From Pseudoflavonifractor sp047637855 (lineage in GTDB: Bacteria; Bacillota; Clostridia; Oscillospirales; Oscillospiraceae), in the NCBI GenBank assembly GCA_047637855.1, contig JBLJBF010000054.1, positions 1 through 15,361 on the forward strand: a stretch of 15,361 nucleotides of DNA. Direction: 5' to 3'. Below, piece after piece: positions 7,170-13,670 of the stretch (positions within the stretch are counted from its first letter, which is position 1; the number at the start of each line of letters is the position of its first letter). A program made the translations under genes and the position numbers. The notes under the pieces are model-generated. The model made no database searches, had not been told where the DNA came from, and saw only the letters and a program-made list of their open reading frames with translations.

Positions 7170-7219
7170 GTACCATAAATGAAATTCATGGTACAATAGC
7201 CGCAGAGCGGCTATTGTAC
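7170..7219. repeat. Overlapping, mutually exclusive inverted repeats upstream of mnmE
   Basis: A first dyad pairs GTACCAT (7170-7176) with ATGGTAC (7188-7194). A second, perfect dyad pairs 13 nt at 7191-7203 with 7207-7219 around a 3-nt AGA loop. The two share GTAC at 7191-7194 and cannot form together. The 10-mer ATGGTACAAT recurs at 7269-7278 over the mnmE promoter. No T-run follows, so operator or RNA-switch roles are both open. Confidence 0.6.
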
Positions 7220-7269
7220 GTTCTTTTGAGCCGTTTTTCTCACCCGCTGACACGGACAACCGAAAAACA

Positions 7270-7300
7270 TGGTACAATGGGAACAACACACCGAGGTGAT
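7270..7300 (+). promoter_or_regulatory. mnmE promoter (extended -10) and ribosome site
   Basis: TG-G-TACAAT at 7270-7278 is an extended -10 element. The best -35, CTGACA at 7247-7252, is spaced too far (20 nt), so the extended -10 likely carries the promoter. GAGGTGAT at 7293-7300 is the ribosome site for the ATG at 7305. The leader is very short, under 25 nt. Confidence 0.45.
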
Positions 7301-7304
7301 TTTT

Positions 7305-8675
7305 ATGACCGATACCATTGCCGCCGTGGCCACCCCCATGGGCCGGGGGGCCATCGGCGTTCTGCGCCTGTCGGGGCCGGGGGCGGTGGCCGCCGCGGGC
7401 GCCGTCTTTACGCCCCAAAACGGGAAAACCCTGGCCGACTGCCCGCCCCGCAGGCTGGTCTACGGCGCCCTCCGGGACGGGGCCGGCAGAGTCATCGACC
7501 GGGCCCTGGCCACCTATACCCGCGGCCCCCAGAGCTACACCGGGGTGGACACCGCCGAGATCCAGTGCCTCGGCTCCCCCATGGTGCTCTCCTTGGGGCT
7601 GGAGGCCCTTTTTGCGCAAGGGGTACGGCAGGCGGGGCCGGGGGAGTTCACCCGGCGGGCCTTTTTGAACGGCCGGCTGGACCTGACCCAAGCCGAGGCG
7701 GTGGCCGACCTCATCGACGCCGAGACCGCCTCGGCCGTCCGCCTGGCGGCGGGCCAGCTCTCAGGGGCGCTTAGCCGCCGGGCGGGCGGGATCTATGACG
7801 GCCTTACCGACCTGATGGCCCACTTCTGCGCCGTGCTTGACTACCCGGATGAGGACATCGACCCCTTCCGGGCCAAGACCATCGACGACGCGCTGGACAG
7901 GGCGGAGGGGGAGCTGAAGGGCCTTCTGGCCACCTATGACCGGGGGAGAAGGGCGGTGCGGGGTGTGCCCTGCGCCATCGTGGGGCGGCCCAACGCGGGC
8001 AAGTCTTCCCTCCTCAACGCGCTGGTGGGGTACGAGCGGGCCATCGTCACGGACATCCCCGGTACCACCCGGGACACCATCGAGGAGAGGGCCGAGCTGG
8101 GGGGCGTCCTCCTCCGGCTCATCGACACCGCGGGCCTGCGGGAGACGGGGGACGAGGTGGAGCGCCTGGGCGTGGCGCGCAGCCGGGCCGCCATGGAGCA
8201 GGCCGAGCTGATTCTGGTGCTGGCAGACAGGTCGGTTCCGTTTACGGAGGGGGATGCAAAGCTGCTGGCCGAGGCCATGGAATGTGCGCCCACCATTCTT
8301 GTGGGCACCAAGGCCGACCTGCCCTCGGCACCCGCCCCGTTTCTTTACCCCGATTCCATGCCGCCCTCAGTGAGCCTCAGCGCCAGGACGGGGGAGGGGA
8401 TGGAGGATCTGGCCGCCGCCGTGGCCGCCCTCTTTCCCCTGGGGGCGCAGGAGGAGAGCGGCGAGCTTCTCACCAACGCCCGCCAGGCGGGCGCCGCCAG
8501 CCGGGCGCTGGAGTCCGTGGGGCGGGCCAAGGCGGGCCAGGCTATGGGGCTCACGCCCGACGCGGTCCTCACCGACGTGGAGGAGGCCCTGGCCGCCCTG
8601 GGCGAGCTCACCGGCCGCACCGTCCGGGAGGACGTCACCGCCCGCATTTTCGAGCGGTTCTGCGTGGGAAAGTGA
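7305..8675 (+). CDS. mnmE: tRNA uridine-5-carboxymethylaminomethyl modification GTPase MnmE
   Basis: A 456-residue MnmE/TrmE. With MnmG it modifies U34 of certain tRNAs. It begins with the folate-binding domain (TIAAVATPMGRGAIGVLRLSG, then YTRGPQSYTGVDTAEIQC), followed by helical segments and an inserted G domain. The G domain shows G1 GRPNAGKS (227-234), the TTRDT switch, G3 DTAG (274-277) and G4 TKAD (335-338). The C-terminus ends FCVGK with the conserved C453. ATG 7305 is preferred over the in-frame ATG at 7269, which overlaps the -10 element, because family similarity starts there and GAGGTGAT precedes it. The usual neighbour mnmG is not downstream; an accessory block follows instead. Confidence 0.95.
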   Translation: MTDTIAAVATPMGRGAIGVLRLSGPGAVAAAGAVFTPQNGKTLADCPPRRLVYGALRDGAGRVIDRALATYTRGPQSYTGVDTAEIQCLGSPMVLSLGLEALFAQGVRQAGPGEFTRRAFLNGRLDLTQAEAVADLIDAETASAVRLAAGQLSGALSRRAGGIYDGLTDLMAHFCAVLDYPDEDIDPFRAKTIDDALDRAEGELKGLLATYDRGRRAVRGVPCAIVGRPNAGKSSLLNALVGYERAIVTDIPGTTRDTIEERAELGGVLLRLIDTAGLRETGDEVERLGVARSRAAMEQAELILVLADRSVPFTEGDAKLLAEAMECAPTILVGTKADLPSAPAPFLYPDSMPPSVSLSARTGEGMEDLAAAVAALFPLGAQEESGELLTNARQAGAASRALESVGRAKAGQAMGLTPDAVLTDVEEALAALGELTGRTVREDVTARIFERFCVGK

Positions 8676-8743
8676 ACCCGCTCCAGAGGAGAGGGCCACT
8701 ACCGGAGCGGCGTTTGATGGCTCGGTTAAGCCTAAGGGGCCAA

Positions 8744-8807
8744 GCGCAGGGAGAGCGGCTGCTTCGTAATCAGAAGGGCGGGTGTCCGAGTCACCCCACC
8801 GGGCTCA
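8744..8807 (+). pseudogene. Degenerate tRNA-Thr(CGU)-like sequence, 3' two-thirds
   Basis: Canonically spaced tRNA elements run in order. A D-arm remnant GCGC/GAGC (8744-8747, 8753-8756) has a shortened loop. An anticodon arm at 8758-8774 has loop TTCGTAA, so the anticodon is CGT; its 5-bp stem has mismatches at both ends. A 5-nt variable loop is followed by a perfect T-stem GGGTG/CACCC (8780-8784, 8792-8796) around TCCGAGT. ACCGGGC (8798-8804) stands at the acceptor 3' position, followed by TCA, not CCA. A complement, GCTCGGT, lies at 8720-8726 but is displaced by about 15 nt. A working tRNA is unlikely; a decayed gene or integration scar is more likely. Confidence 0.4.
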
Positions 8808-8847
8808 AAAAGACATAGCCTTCCGCTAAAGGAAGGTTATGTCTTTT
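8808..8847 (+). terminator. Intrinsic terminator after mnmE
   Basis: A 17-bp stem with one G-U pair (8808-8824 with 8831-8847), a 6-nt loop GCTAAA and flanking A and T runs. The symmetry means it may work in both directions. It ends the mnmE transcript and sits directly against the tRNA-like sequence. Confidence 0.85.
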
Positions 8848-9000
8848 CTATATCTTAAAAATGTTGTATTATAATCTGGTCCATTCAACGGCACGGACGG
8901 ACAGGACTTTAACGGGGCGTTCAGTCTTTGTCTACTAATTGCGGCACAAAAAGCCGGGATGAGAGAAATAGTAATGCTATAATTGTAATCGGAGAGGAGC
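8848..9000 (+). promoter_or_regulatory. Upstream region and promoter of the AraC-family gene
   Basis: Two TATAAT boxes are seen: 8870-8875 with a poor -35, and 8978-8983 preceded by TG-C (8975-8977) as an extended -10. The second would start transcription just before the GGAGAGGAG ribosome site at 8991-8999. Base composition shifts to AT-rich here. Nothing else is evident in this interval. Confidence 0.4.
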
Positions 9001-9007
9001 GCGTTAA

Positions 9008-9877
9008 ATGGACTGGATTAAACAGCTGAACAAGGTCATGGACTATATCGATGACAATTTGCAAGGTGAGATATCGTATGACAGCATAGCTGAGATAGCG
9101 TGCTGCTCCATATACAACTTTCAGAGAATGTTCTCTTATATTGCACAGACTCCGCTGTCTGAATATATCAGAAATCGCAGGATGACACTGGCGGCCTTTG
9201 ATATCATAAAAGGTGACGAGAGAATCCTCGATATCGCCCTGAAGTATGGCTATGATGCGCAGGACGCTTTTTCACGCGCTTTTAAAAATTTCCATGGAGT
9301 ATTGCCGTCAACCGCAAGAAATGAGCCGGTGAGGCTTAAATCCTGTCCTAAGCTCTCCTTTCAAATTACGATTAAAGGAGCGGAGAAAATGAGGTATCAG
9401 ATTGAGCAATGGCCTGCATTTAAAGCAGCGGGCATATCCCACAGGATTGAAACGGACAGAGCCTTTGAGCTTGTACCGCAAATATGGGATAAGGCGTGGA
9501 GAGACGGTACCATGCAAAAAATCATGGGGTTCTTTCCTGATTACCGCCCCGCGGGCTTTTTGGGAATCGCCGCCGGAGGCGGGTGGGGCAGCTCGGATGA
9601 GATGGAGTATATTGTGGCCGTTACAAACTATGTGGACACCCCGGATTGCACCTATATTCCCGCTCCAACGGGGATGACGGAGTTCTCCTATCCCGCCGCG
9701 ACATGGGTGATGATCCGTGCGGACGGTGTGCTTCCAAAGGCGGTGCAGGAGGTCTATCAGAAGTTTTATTCTGAATGGCTGCCAGGCTCGGGGTATAAGC
9801 TCGCGGATTTGCCTGTACTGGAGTGCTATATGCAGGAAAATCACCAGGAAGTATGGATCGCGGTTGAGGAAGCATGA
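9008..9877 (+). CDS. AraC-family regulator with GyrI-like effector-binding domain
   Basis: A 289-residue cytoplasmic transcription factor. Residues 1 to about 105 form an AraC/XylS double helix-turn-helix, with GEISYDSIAEIACCSIYNFQRMF as the first HTH and ALKYGYDAQDAFSRAFKNFHGVLPS as the second. Residues about 125 to 289 form a GyrI-like/SOUL-type ligand-binding domain, as in Rob or BmrR C-termini. It ends in the typical pattern YMQENHQEVWIAVEEA. This architecture usually senses small hydrophobic or cationic compounds, but the ligand here cannot be read. The ATG is 8 nt from AGGAG. The stop overlaps the next start (ATGA), so it shares an operon with the C39-like protein. Codon use is more AT-rich than that of mnmE. 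Confidence 0.88.
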   Translation: MDWIKQLNKVMDYIDDNLQGEISYDSIAEIACCSIYNFQRMFSYIAQTPLSEYIRNRRMTLAAFDIIKGDERILDIALKYGYDAQDAFSRAFKNFHGVLPSTARNEPVRLKSCPKLSFQITIKGAEKMRYQIEQWPAFKAAGISHRIETDRAFELVPQIWDKAWRDGTMQKIMGFFPDYRPAGFLGIAAGGGWGSSDEMEYIVAVTNYVDTPDCTYIPAPTGMTEFSYPAATWVMIRADGVLPKAVQEVYQKFYSEWLPGSGYKLADLPVLECYMQENHQEVWIAVEEA

Positions 9878-10230
9878 TGAATACTGAACTATTATCACAG
9901 GAGTTATATGGGCTCTGCGGACAGACCTGCATCGCGCTGCTGGCCGATACGACCGTTAAAGAAGTTGTAAAACATACGAGATGTGGGAAGGGCAAAATGT
10001 CGGGCAGGAAGCTGTTCGAGGCGCTGGATTTATACCATATTCCCCGTGCTGAAAAGATGAAATACACCAGAGGGAATCCGGTTGCGCTTCCAAGGTGCTG
10101 TATTTTAAGCGAGCATGGCCACTTCCTGCTTCATTATGACGGCACGTTTTACGATAACATCAAGGGAGTATTTACCGACTATGACTATAACCGATTGGTT
10201 GCATATCTGGAAATTGACTTCGCTAAATGA
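9874..10230 (+). CDS. Small C39-like cysteine-peptidase-fold protein, function unknown
   Basis: A 118-residue soluble protein with no signal peptide or membrane helix. The pattern LCGQTCIALLA (14-24), followed by a GHFLLHYDGTFYD segment (82-94), resembles the papain-like C39 fold, with a cysteine (C15 or C19), H83 and D94 as candidate catalytic residues. It is much shorter than C39 bacteriocin-leader peptidases and has no ABC transporter neighbour. The start overlaps the araC-like stop as ATGA; a second ATG follows at once at 9877. GAGGAA at 9865-9870 can serve both. The family call is by pattern only; substrate and even activity are unknown. Confidence 0.6.
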   Translation: MMNTELLSQELYGLCGQTCIALLADTTVKEVVKHTRCGKGKMSGRKLFEALDLYHIPRAEKMKYTRGNPVALPRCCILSEHGHFLLHYDGTFYDNIKGVFTDYDYNRLVAYLEIDFAK

Positions 10231-10259
10231 GGCCCTGTGCGACGAGTGGAGGCTTAAAA

Positions 10260-10904
10260 GTGGATAAAAAAGTGAAGATCAGAAATGAAGAAGCAGCAGA
10301 TTATGAGAGAGTGGAAGAAATCACAAGGAAAGCCTTCTGGAATTTATATGTTCCGGGATGCACCGAACACTACCTGGTCCATGTCATGCGGTCCCACAGA
10401 GACTTTCTGCCGGAGTTAGACCTGGTGATTGAGATCGACAATCAAATCATTGGAAATATCATGTACACGAAGGCGAAGCTGGTTGATGAGTCGGGGGAGG
10501 AAAAGGACATTCTCACGTTCGGTCCGGTTTGTATTTTGCCGGAATACCAGAGAAAGGGGTATGGGAAAAAACTGATAGAGGATTCCTTTGAACGGGCGAC
10601 CGCGCTCGGTTATGATGTGATCGTAATATTTGGAAATCCAGGCAACTATGTAAACCGCGGTTTTAGGAGCTGCAAAAAATACAATATCTGTCTTGAGGAT
10701 GGGGCATATCCTGCGGCAATGATGGTAAAAGAGCTCAGGCCGGATGCCCTGGACGGAAGAAAGTGGGCTTACTATGACAGCCCTGTGATGAAGATAGACG
10801 AGCGGGAAGCCGAGCGTTTCGATGAAGGGCTGGAAGCAATGGAGAAGAGGTTCCAGCCGAGCCAGGAGGAGTTTTACATTCACAGCCATTCCATTATCCG
10901 GTGA
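10260..10904 (+). CDS. GNAT-family N-acetyltransferase
   Basis: A 214-residue acetyl-CoA-dependent acyltransferase. The GNAT core is visible: LVIEIDNQIIGNIMY (beta2-beta3), then motif A FGPVCILPEYQRKGYGKKLIEDSFERA with the QRKGYG acetyl-CoA loop, then VIVIFGNPGNYVNRGFRSC, where the NPGNYVNRGF turn is typical of YhbS-like enzymes. The C-terminal ~60 residues are a substrate-side extension. GTG at 10260 is chosen over ATG 10227 because TGGAGG at 10247-10252 is 7 nt upstream, while the ATG has no ribosome site. It is probably the third cistron of the araC-like operon and is followed by a terminator at 10953. Substrate unknown. Confidence 0.86.
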   Translation: MDKKVKIRNEEAADYERVEEITRKAFWNLYVPGCTEHYLVHVMRSHRDFLPELDLVIEIDNQIIGNIMYTKAKLVDESGEEKDILTFGPVCILPEYQRKGYGKKLIEDSFERATALGYDVIVIFGNPGNYVNRGFRSCKKYNICLEDGAYPAAMMVKELRPDALDGRKWAYYDSPVMKIDEREAERFDEGLEAMEKRFQPSQEEFYIHSHSIIR

Positions 10905-10952
10905 GTTTCCTCCGGCGGTATGAGGGTAAGCTGCAAATTTTCTGCGCGCCGA

Positions 10953-10990
10953 GCGGGCCGGCCCACTGCAAAAGGGGCGGCCCGCATTTT
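10953..10990 (+). terminator. Terminator of the AraC-C39-GNAT operon
   Basis: GCGGGCCG (10953-10960) pairs perfectly with CGGCCCGC (10978-10985), with three more C-G pairs inside, followed by ATTTT. It is flanked by an inverted 11-mer (10924-10934 and 11007-11017) that is part of the LytTR control region. Confidence 0.7.
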
Positions 10991-11006
10991 CTATGCCGGT
11001 TCTGCC

Positions 11007-11039
11007 GCAGCTTACCCGCTCAAACATGCAACTTACCCG
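11007..11039 (+). promoter_or_regulatory. Direct repeats, probable LytTR binding sites
   Basis: GCAGCTTACCCG at 11007-11018 and GCAACTTACCCG at 11028-11039 are same-orientation repeats exactly 21 bp apart, two helical turns. This is the layout of LytTR-type sites (9-bp boxes with 12-bp spacing). The pair ends 7 nt before the -35 of the lytTR promoter, an activator position. A third, inverted copy lies at 10924-10934. Confidence 0.65.
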
Positions 11040-11046
11040 GCAGGCC

Positions 11047-11075
11047 TTGATGTATGCTTCCCTACGCGCTATATT
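11047..11075 (+). promoter_or_regulatory. Promoter of the LytTR-DUF3021 operon
   Basis: TTGATG at 11047-11052, a 17-nt spacer and TATATT at 11070-11075. The start site would be near 11082, giving a leader of about 30 nt with AAGGAGG at 11098-11104. Confidence 0.7.
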
Positions 11076-11112
11076 TGGAACAGGCGGGGCATGAAGGAAG
11101 GAGGCGAGGGAC

Positions 11113-11550
11113 ATGAAAATTACCGTTGACGAATCGGAGACATATCAGGAGGCCGAGGTAATTATCCGCTGCCGGGCGCTGGACGAACCGCTCCGCCGGG
11201 TCGTCGCCGCTATTCGGCTGGCAAGCGGCAAGCTGATCGGCAGGCAGGATGCCAGGTCCTTTATTCTGGACGCGGACGATGTTTTCTATTTTGAAGCGGT
11301 CGATAACAGAGTATGTATCTGTACCGAGCGGGAGGTTTATGAAACTCCGCTGCGGCTGTACGAGATCGAAGCGCGTTTCGAGGACACCGATTTTTTCCGT
11401 GCATCCAAGTCTGTCGTAGCAAATCTGTCCAAAATTCAAAGCTTGCATGCGGTGTTCAACGGACGTTTCGAAGCCTGCATGCGCAATGGCGAGAGAGTGA
11501 TCATTTCCCGCCAATATGTCCCGTCCTTGAAGAAAAAACTGAGTGTTTAG
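11113..11550 (+). CDS. Stand-alone LytTR-domain transcription regulator
   Basis: A 145-residue DNA-binding protein with no receiver domain. Residues 1-45 are a short N-terminal segment. From about 50 on there is a LytTR domain: ADDVFYFEAVDNRVCICTEREVYETPLRLYEIEARF, then FFRASKSVVANLSKIQSLHAVFNGRFEACMRNGERVIISRQYVPSLKKKL, the standard beta-strand DNA-binding fold. AAGGAGG sits 8 nt before the ATG. The next gene, 11 nt on, encodes a DUF3021-type membrane protein. This pairing matches the LytTR regulatory systems of Firmicutes (HdrRM/BrsRM type), where the membrane partner restrains the regulator. Promoter-proximal direct repeats suggest autoregulation. Confidence 0.9.
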   Translation: MKITVDESETYQEAEVIIRCRALDEPLRRVVAAIRLASGKLIGRQDARSFILDADDVFYFEAVDNRVCICTEREVYETPLRLYEIEARFEDTDFFRASKSVVANLSKIQSLHAVFNGRFEACMRNGERVIISRQYVPSLKKKLSV

Positions 11551-11561
11551 GAGGAGAGACC

Positions 11562-12002
11562 ATGAAACTGCTGATTGGATACCTTAGAAAATTTATTATT
11601 TCCTTCACGTCGGTTTTCACCTGCGTAATCCTGGCGAGCACGGTTTTTATCGGGGTTTACTCCAATCCGTATCTGCCGCTGCGGCTGATTGTCCAGGCGC
11701 TGATTATCGCGGCGGTTTCCGCACTTCTGAATTTCATTTATCATTCCGAACAGCCCATCCACAAAAAATCCCTGGCCTTGCGCACCTGCGCGCATTTCTC
11801 CCTGCTGCTGCTGAGCGTGACCGGCTGCGCCTGGTTTTTCCGTTGGTTTTCTTTTGCGCACAGGGCCGCCGTGGTTATGTTCTTTGTACTCTTTGCCGCC
11901 GTATACGCGGTGATCTGGCTGGCAAATTTCCTGGGCGATTTGGTTGATGAGAAACTCCTGAACCTACGGCTCGCGCAATATCAGGCAAGGCCCAAAGAGT
12001 AG
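11562..12002 (+). CDS. DUF3021-family four-helix membrane protein
   Basis: A 146-residue integral membrane protein with four hydrophobic segments at about 11-33, 40-60, 73-93 and 100-123, and a charged C-terminal tail (EKLLNLRLAQYQARPKE). Length, helix number and the position directly after a LytTR gene fit DUF3021, whose members act as membrane partners or inhibitors of the adjacent LytTR regulator. GGAGGAG lies just before the ATG, and the 11-nt gap from lytTR implies one mRNA. The signal it senses is unknown. Confidence 0.82.
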   Translation: MKLLIGYLRKFIISFTSVFTCVILASTVFIGVYSNPYLPLRLIVQALIIAAVSALLNFIYHSEQPIHKKSLALRTCAHFSLLLLSVTGCAWFFRWFSFAHRAAVVMFFVLFAAVYAVIWLANFLGDLVDEKLLNLRLAQYQARPKE

Positions 12003-12092
12003 GGTGTCTTCGGAATGGCGGCTTTCGCATGAAACAAGAGAACCGGCTGAAGCATTGGGCCTGGATAGAACTGCGATGAGAGGCGCGCGGAT

Positions 12093-12419
12093 ATGAATCA
12101 AGATCAAAAGGCGATATACTCCTTTATCTGGAGGTTTCGCTTCGCTCATACGCTGATCTATGCGGTATGTGGTATCCTCTTTATGTTGACCGGGGTTGGC
12201 GCTGTGGTTACCGGACCGTGCTCTGTTGTGGGGCTGCTCTATACGAATTTTAACTATAATCCGCTGATCGGCCTGCCCGAAATTGCCGTGCAGACACTGA
12301 TCTTCTCCTGGCTTTTCTGCATATGGCAAACCCGCCCCCGCGCCCCAAAAAGTAGGGAAGGAGAAAGGGCGCGGAAATACGCCCGCACCGCCGGCCGGGG
12401 AATCCGGAGTTGTTACTAA
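12093..12419 (+). CDS. Small two-helix membrane protein, unknown
   Basis: A 108-residue ORF with two clear hydrophobic segments (about 19-48 and 62-80) and a basic, Arg-rich tail after residue 82. I recognise no family. GAGAGG at 12078-12083 is a modest ribosome site. It lies 90 nt after the DUF3021 gene with no terminator between, and a strong terminator follows at 12447, so it is probably the third cistron. The tail composition differs from the body and may reflect a frameshift near 12335 or decay of a longer gene. Confidence 0.5.
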   Translation: MNQDQKAIYSFIWRFRFAHTLIYAVCGILFMLTGVGAVVTGPCSVVGLLYTNFNYNPLIGLPEIAVQTLIFSWLFCIWQTRPRAPKSREGERARKYARTAGRGIRSCY

Positions 12420-12446
12420 GCCTGTCATAAAGACGTTTTTAACGAG

Positions 12447-12484
12447 CACGGGCGGACAGCCAAAGCTGTCCGCCCGTGGTTTTT
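12447..12484. terminator. Perfect 14-bp hairpin terminator between converging genes
   Basis: CACGGGCGGACAGC (12447-12460) and its exact complement (12465-12478) surround a CAAA loop, followed by G and a T5 run (12480-12484). It lies between the plus-strand LytTR operon and the minus-strand zinc-ribbon gene ending at 12489, so it probably serves mainly the plus strand and insulates both. Confidence 0.85.
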
Positions 12485-12488
12485 GTAT

Positions 12489-12878
12489 TCAGCTCTTCTC
12501 CTCAAAACTCACGCCGCAGCTGCGGCAGGTGATGGAGATTTTGCCCTTGCCTTTGGGCACCCGCAGGTGCTGGCCACAGTTGGGGCACTTAAAGTAGCTG
12601 TGGTCCTTGTCCTTGCGGCGGGCGTGCTGGAGATGGCACCAGGCGAGAAAGGGGCCCGCCAGCTTGAGAAACTTCGCGTTCTCCGCCCTGCGGCGGGGGA
12701 TATTGCGGGAGAGCATCCGCAACAGGCCCAGCAGGCCCGGCACAAGGGCCACCCAGCTCAGCACCCACAGGTGGGGCAGCAGGGAGGTGAGGTGGAGCAC
12801 CAGATAGAGGCCGATGAGAAACACGGAGAGATGGTCTCCGCCATATCGGCCATACATGATTTTTTGTAGCCAGCTCAT
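12489..12878 (-). CDS. Membrane protein with C-terminal zinc ribbon
   Basis: A 129-residue protein. Residues about 16-56 form two closely spaced hydrophobic helices, followed by a basic stretch (MLSRNIPRRR). A C-terminal zinc ribbon at about 97-125 has CPNC and CRSC pairs, 18 residues between them. This resembles small uncharacterised zinc-ribbon membrane proteins of Clostridia; no function is known to me. The ATG at 12878 follows AAGGAGA at about 12890-12896. It is monocistronic, with its own promoter at 12970-12998 and a shared terminator downstream. Confidence 0.8.
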   Translation of the reverse strand: MSWLQKIMYGRYGGDHLSVFLIGLYLVLHLTSLLPHLWVLSWVALVPGLLGLLRMLSRNIPRRRAENAKFLKLAGPFLAWCHLQHARRKDKDHSYFKCPNCGQHLRVPKGKGKISITCRSCGVSFEEKS

Positions 12879-12969
12879 AGGGAAACTTCGTCTCCTTCAC
12901 ATGGACGAACCGTGGGCCTGTCAGCCCGCGGGGATCAAAAATGGAGCGATGTCCGCGATCACAGTATTC

Positions 12970-12998
12970 ATGATAACGGGAGAATGCGTCCGCGTCAA
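12970..12998 (-). promoter_or_regulatory. Promoter of the zinc-ribbon gene
   Basis: On the minus strand TTGACG (plus 12993-12998), a 17-nt spacer and TATCAT (plus 12970-12975). The leader of about 85 nt contains a 7-bp GC hairpin at 12909-12930. Confidence 0.6.
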
Positions 12999-13031
12999 GG
13001 AAACAAACGTAAACAATATGTGAATTGTGTC

Positions 13032-13060
13032 TTGCGCGGCGGGGGAAAAGCGGCTATACT
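13032..13060 (+). promoter_or_regulatory. Promoter of the dCMP deaminase gene
   Basis: TTGCGC at 13032-13037, a 17-nt spacer and TATACT at 13055-13060. The start would be near 13067, with GGGGGAG at 13075-13081 as ribosome site. Confidence 0.6.
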
Positions 13061-13089
13061 GAGTGAAAAAAGTTGGGGGAGTGACCCGA

Positions 13090-13581
13090 ATGAAACGGAT
13101 TGACAAGCATAATTATTACCTGGACATCGCGGAGACCGTGCTGGAGCGGGCCACCTGTCTGCGCAGATGCTACGGGGCCATCATCGTCCGCAACGACGAG
13201 ATCGTCTCCACCGGCTACAACGGCGCGCCCCGCGGCCGGAAGAACTGCGTGGACTTAAACTACTGCACCCGGGAGGCCCTGAAGGTCCCCTCCGGCCAGC
13301 GGTACGAGCTGTGCCGCAGCGTCCACGCCGAGGCCAACGCCATTATCTCCGCGGCCCGGAGCGAGACCTTGGGCTCCACCCTGTACATGGCCTGCAAGAA
13401 CCCCGCCACCGGTGAGCTGGTGAGCGGCACCACCTCCTGCTCCATGTGCCGCAGACAGATCATCAATGCCGGGATCGAGCGGGTGGTCATCCGGGAGACC
13501 AAGACCGAGTACACCGTCGTGCCTGTGGAGGACTGGATCCGGGAGGACGACTCCCTGCCCGAGGGACTAGAGGAGCATTGA
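13090..13581 (+). CDS. Deoxycytidylate (dCMP) deaminase family, ComEB-like
   Basis: A 163-residue zinc-dependent deaminase expected to convert dCMP to dUMP for thymidylate synthesis. The catalytic HAE motif is H79-A-E81, and the second zinc motif is C117-S-M-C120, where the usual PCxxC proline is serine. Extra cysteines (C23, C27, C53, C59) and the TGYNGAPRG loop match the dCMP-deaminase/ComEB branch rather than cytidine deaminases. The ATG at 13090 has GGGGGAG 8 nt upstream; an in-frame GTG at 13063 falls at the predicted transcription start and is rejected. A strong terminator follows, so it is a single-gene unit. Confidence 0.9.
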   Translation: MKRIDKHNYYLDIAETVLERATCLRRCYGAIIVRNDEIVSTGYNGAPRGRKNCVDLNYCTREALKVPSGQRYELCRSVHAEANAIISAARSETLGSTLYMACKNPATGELVSGTTSCSMCRRQIINAGIERVVIRETKTEYTVVPVEDWIREDDSLPEGLEEH

Positions 13582-13588
13582 ACCCTGA

Positions 13589-13619
13589 GGGCCGCCGGTT
13601 CCGGCGGCCCGCTTTTTTT
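13589..13619 (+). terminator. Terminator of the dCMP deaminase gene
   Basis: GGGCCGCCGG (13589-13598) pairs with CCGGCGGCCC (13601-13610), followed by GC and seven Ts. A textbook intrinsic terminator. Confidence 0.92.
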
Positions 13620-13670
13620 CCATATGGGGCCGCCCGTCAGCCCCTTCTGTTTCATCGCTTACGAATTTCC

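Noticed and set aside
8720..8807. Functional tRNA gene after mnmE
   Set aside because: Short D-loop, mismatched anticodon stem, displaced acceptor strand and no CCA; kept only as a degenerate tRNA-like sequence.
10227..10259. ATG at 10227 as GNAT start
   Set aside because: It overlaps the previous stop but has no ribosome site; the GTG at 10260 has TGGAGG at 7-nt spacing and better family fit.
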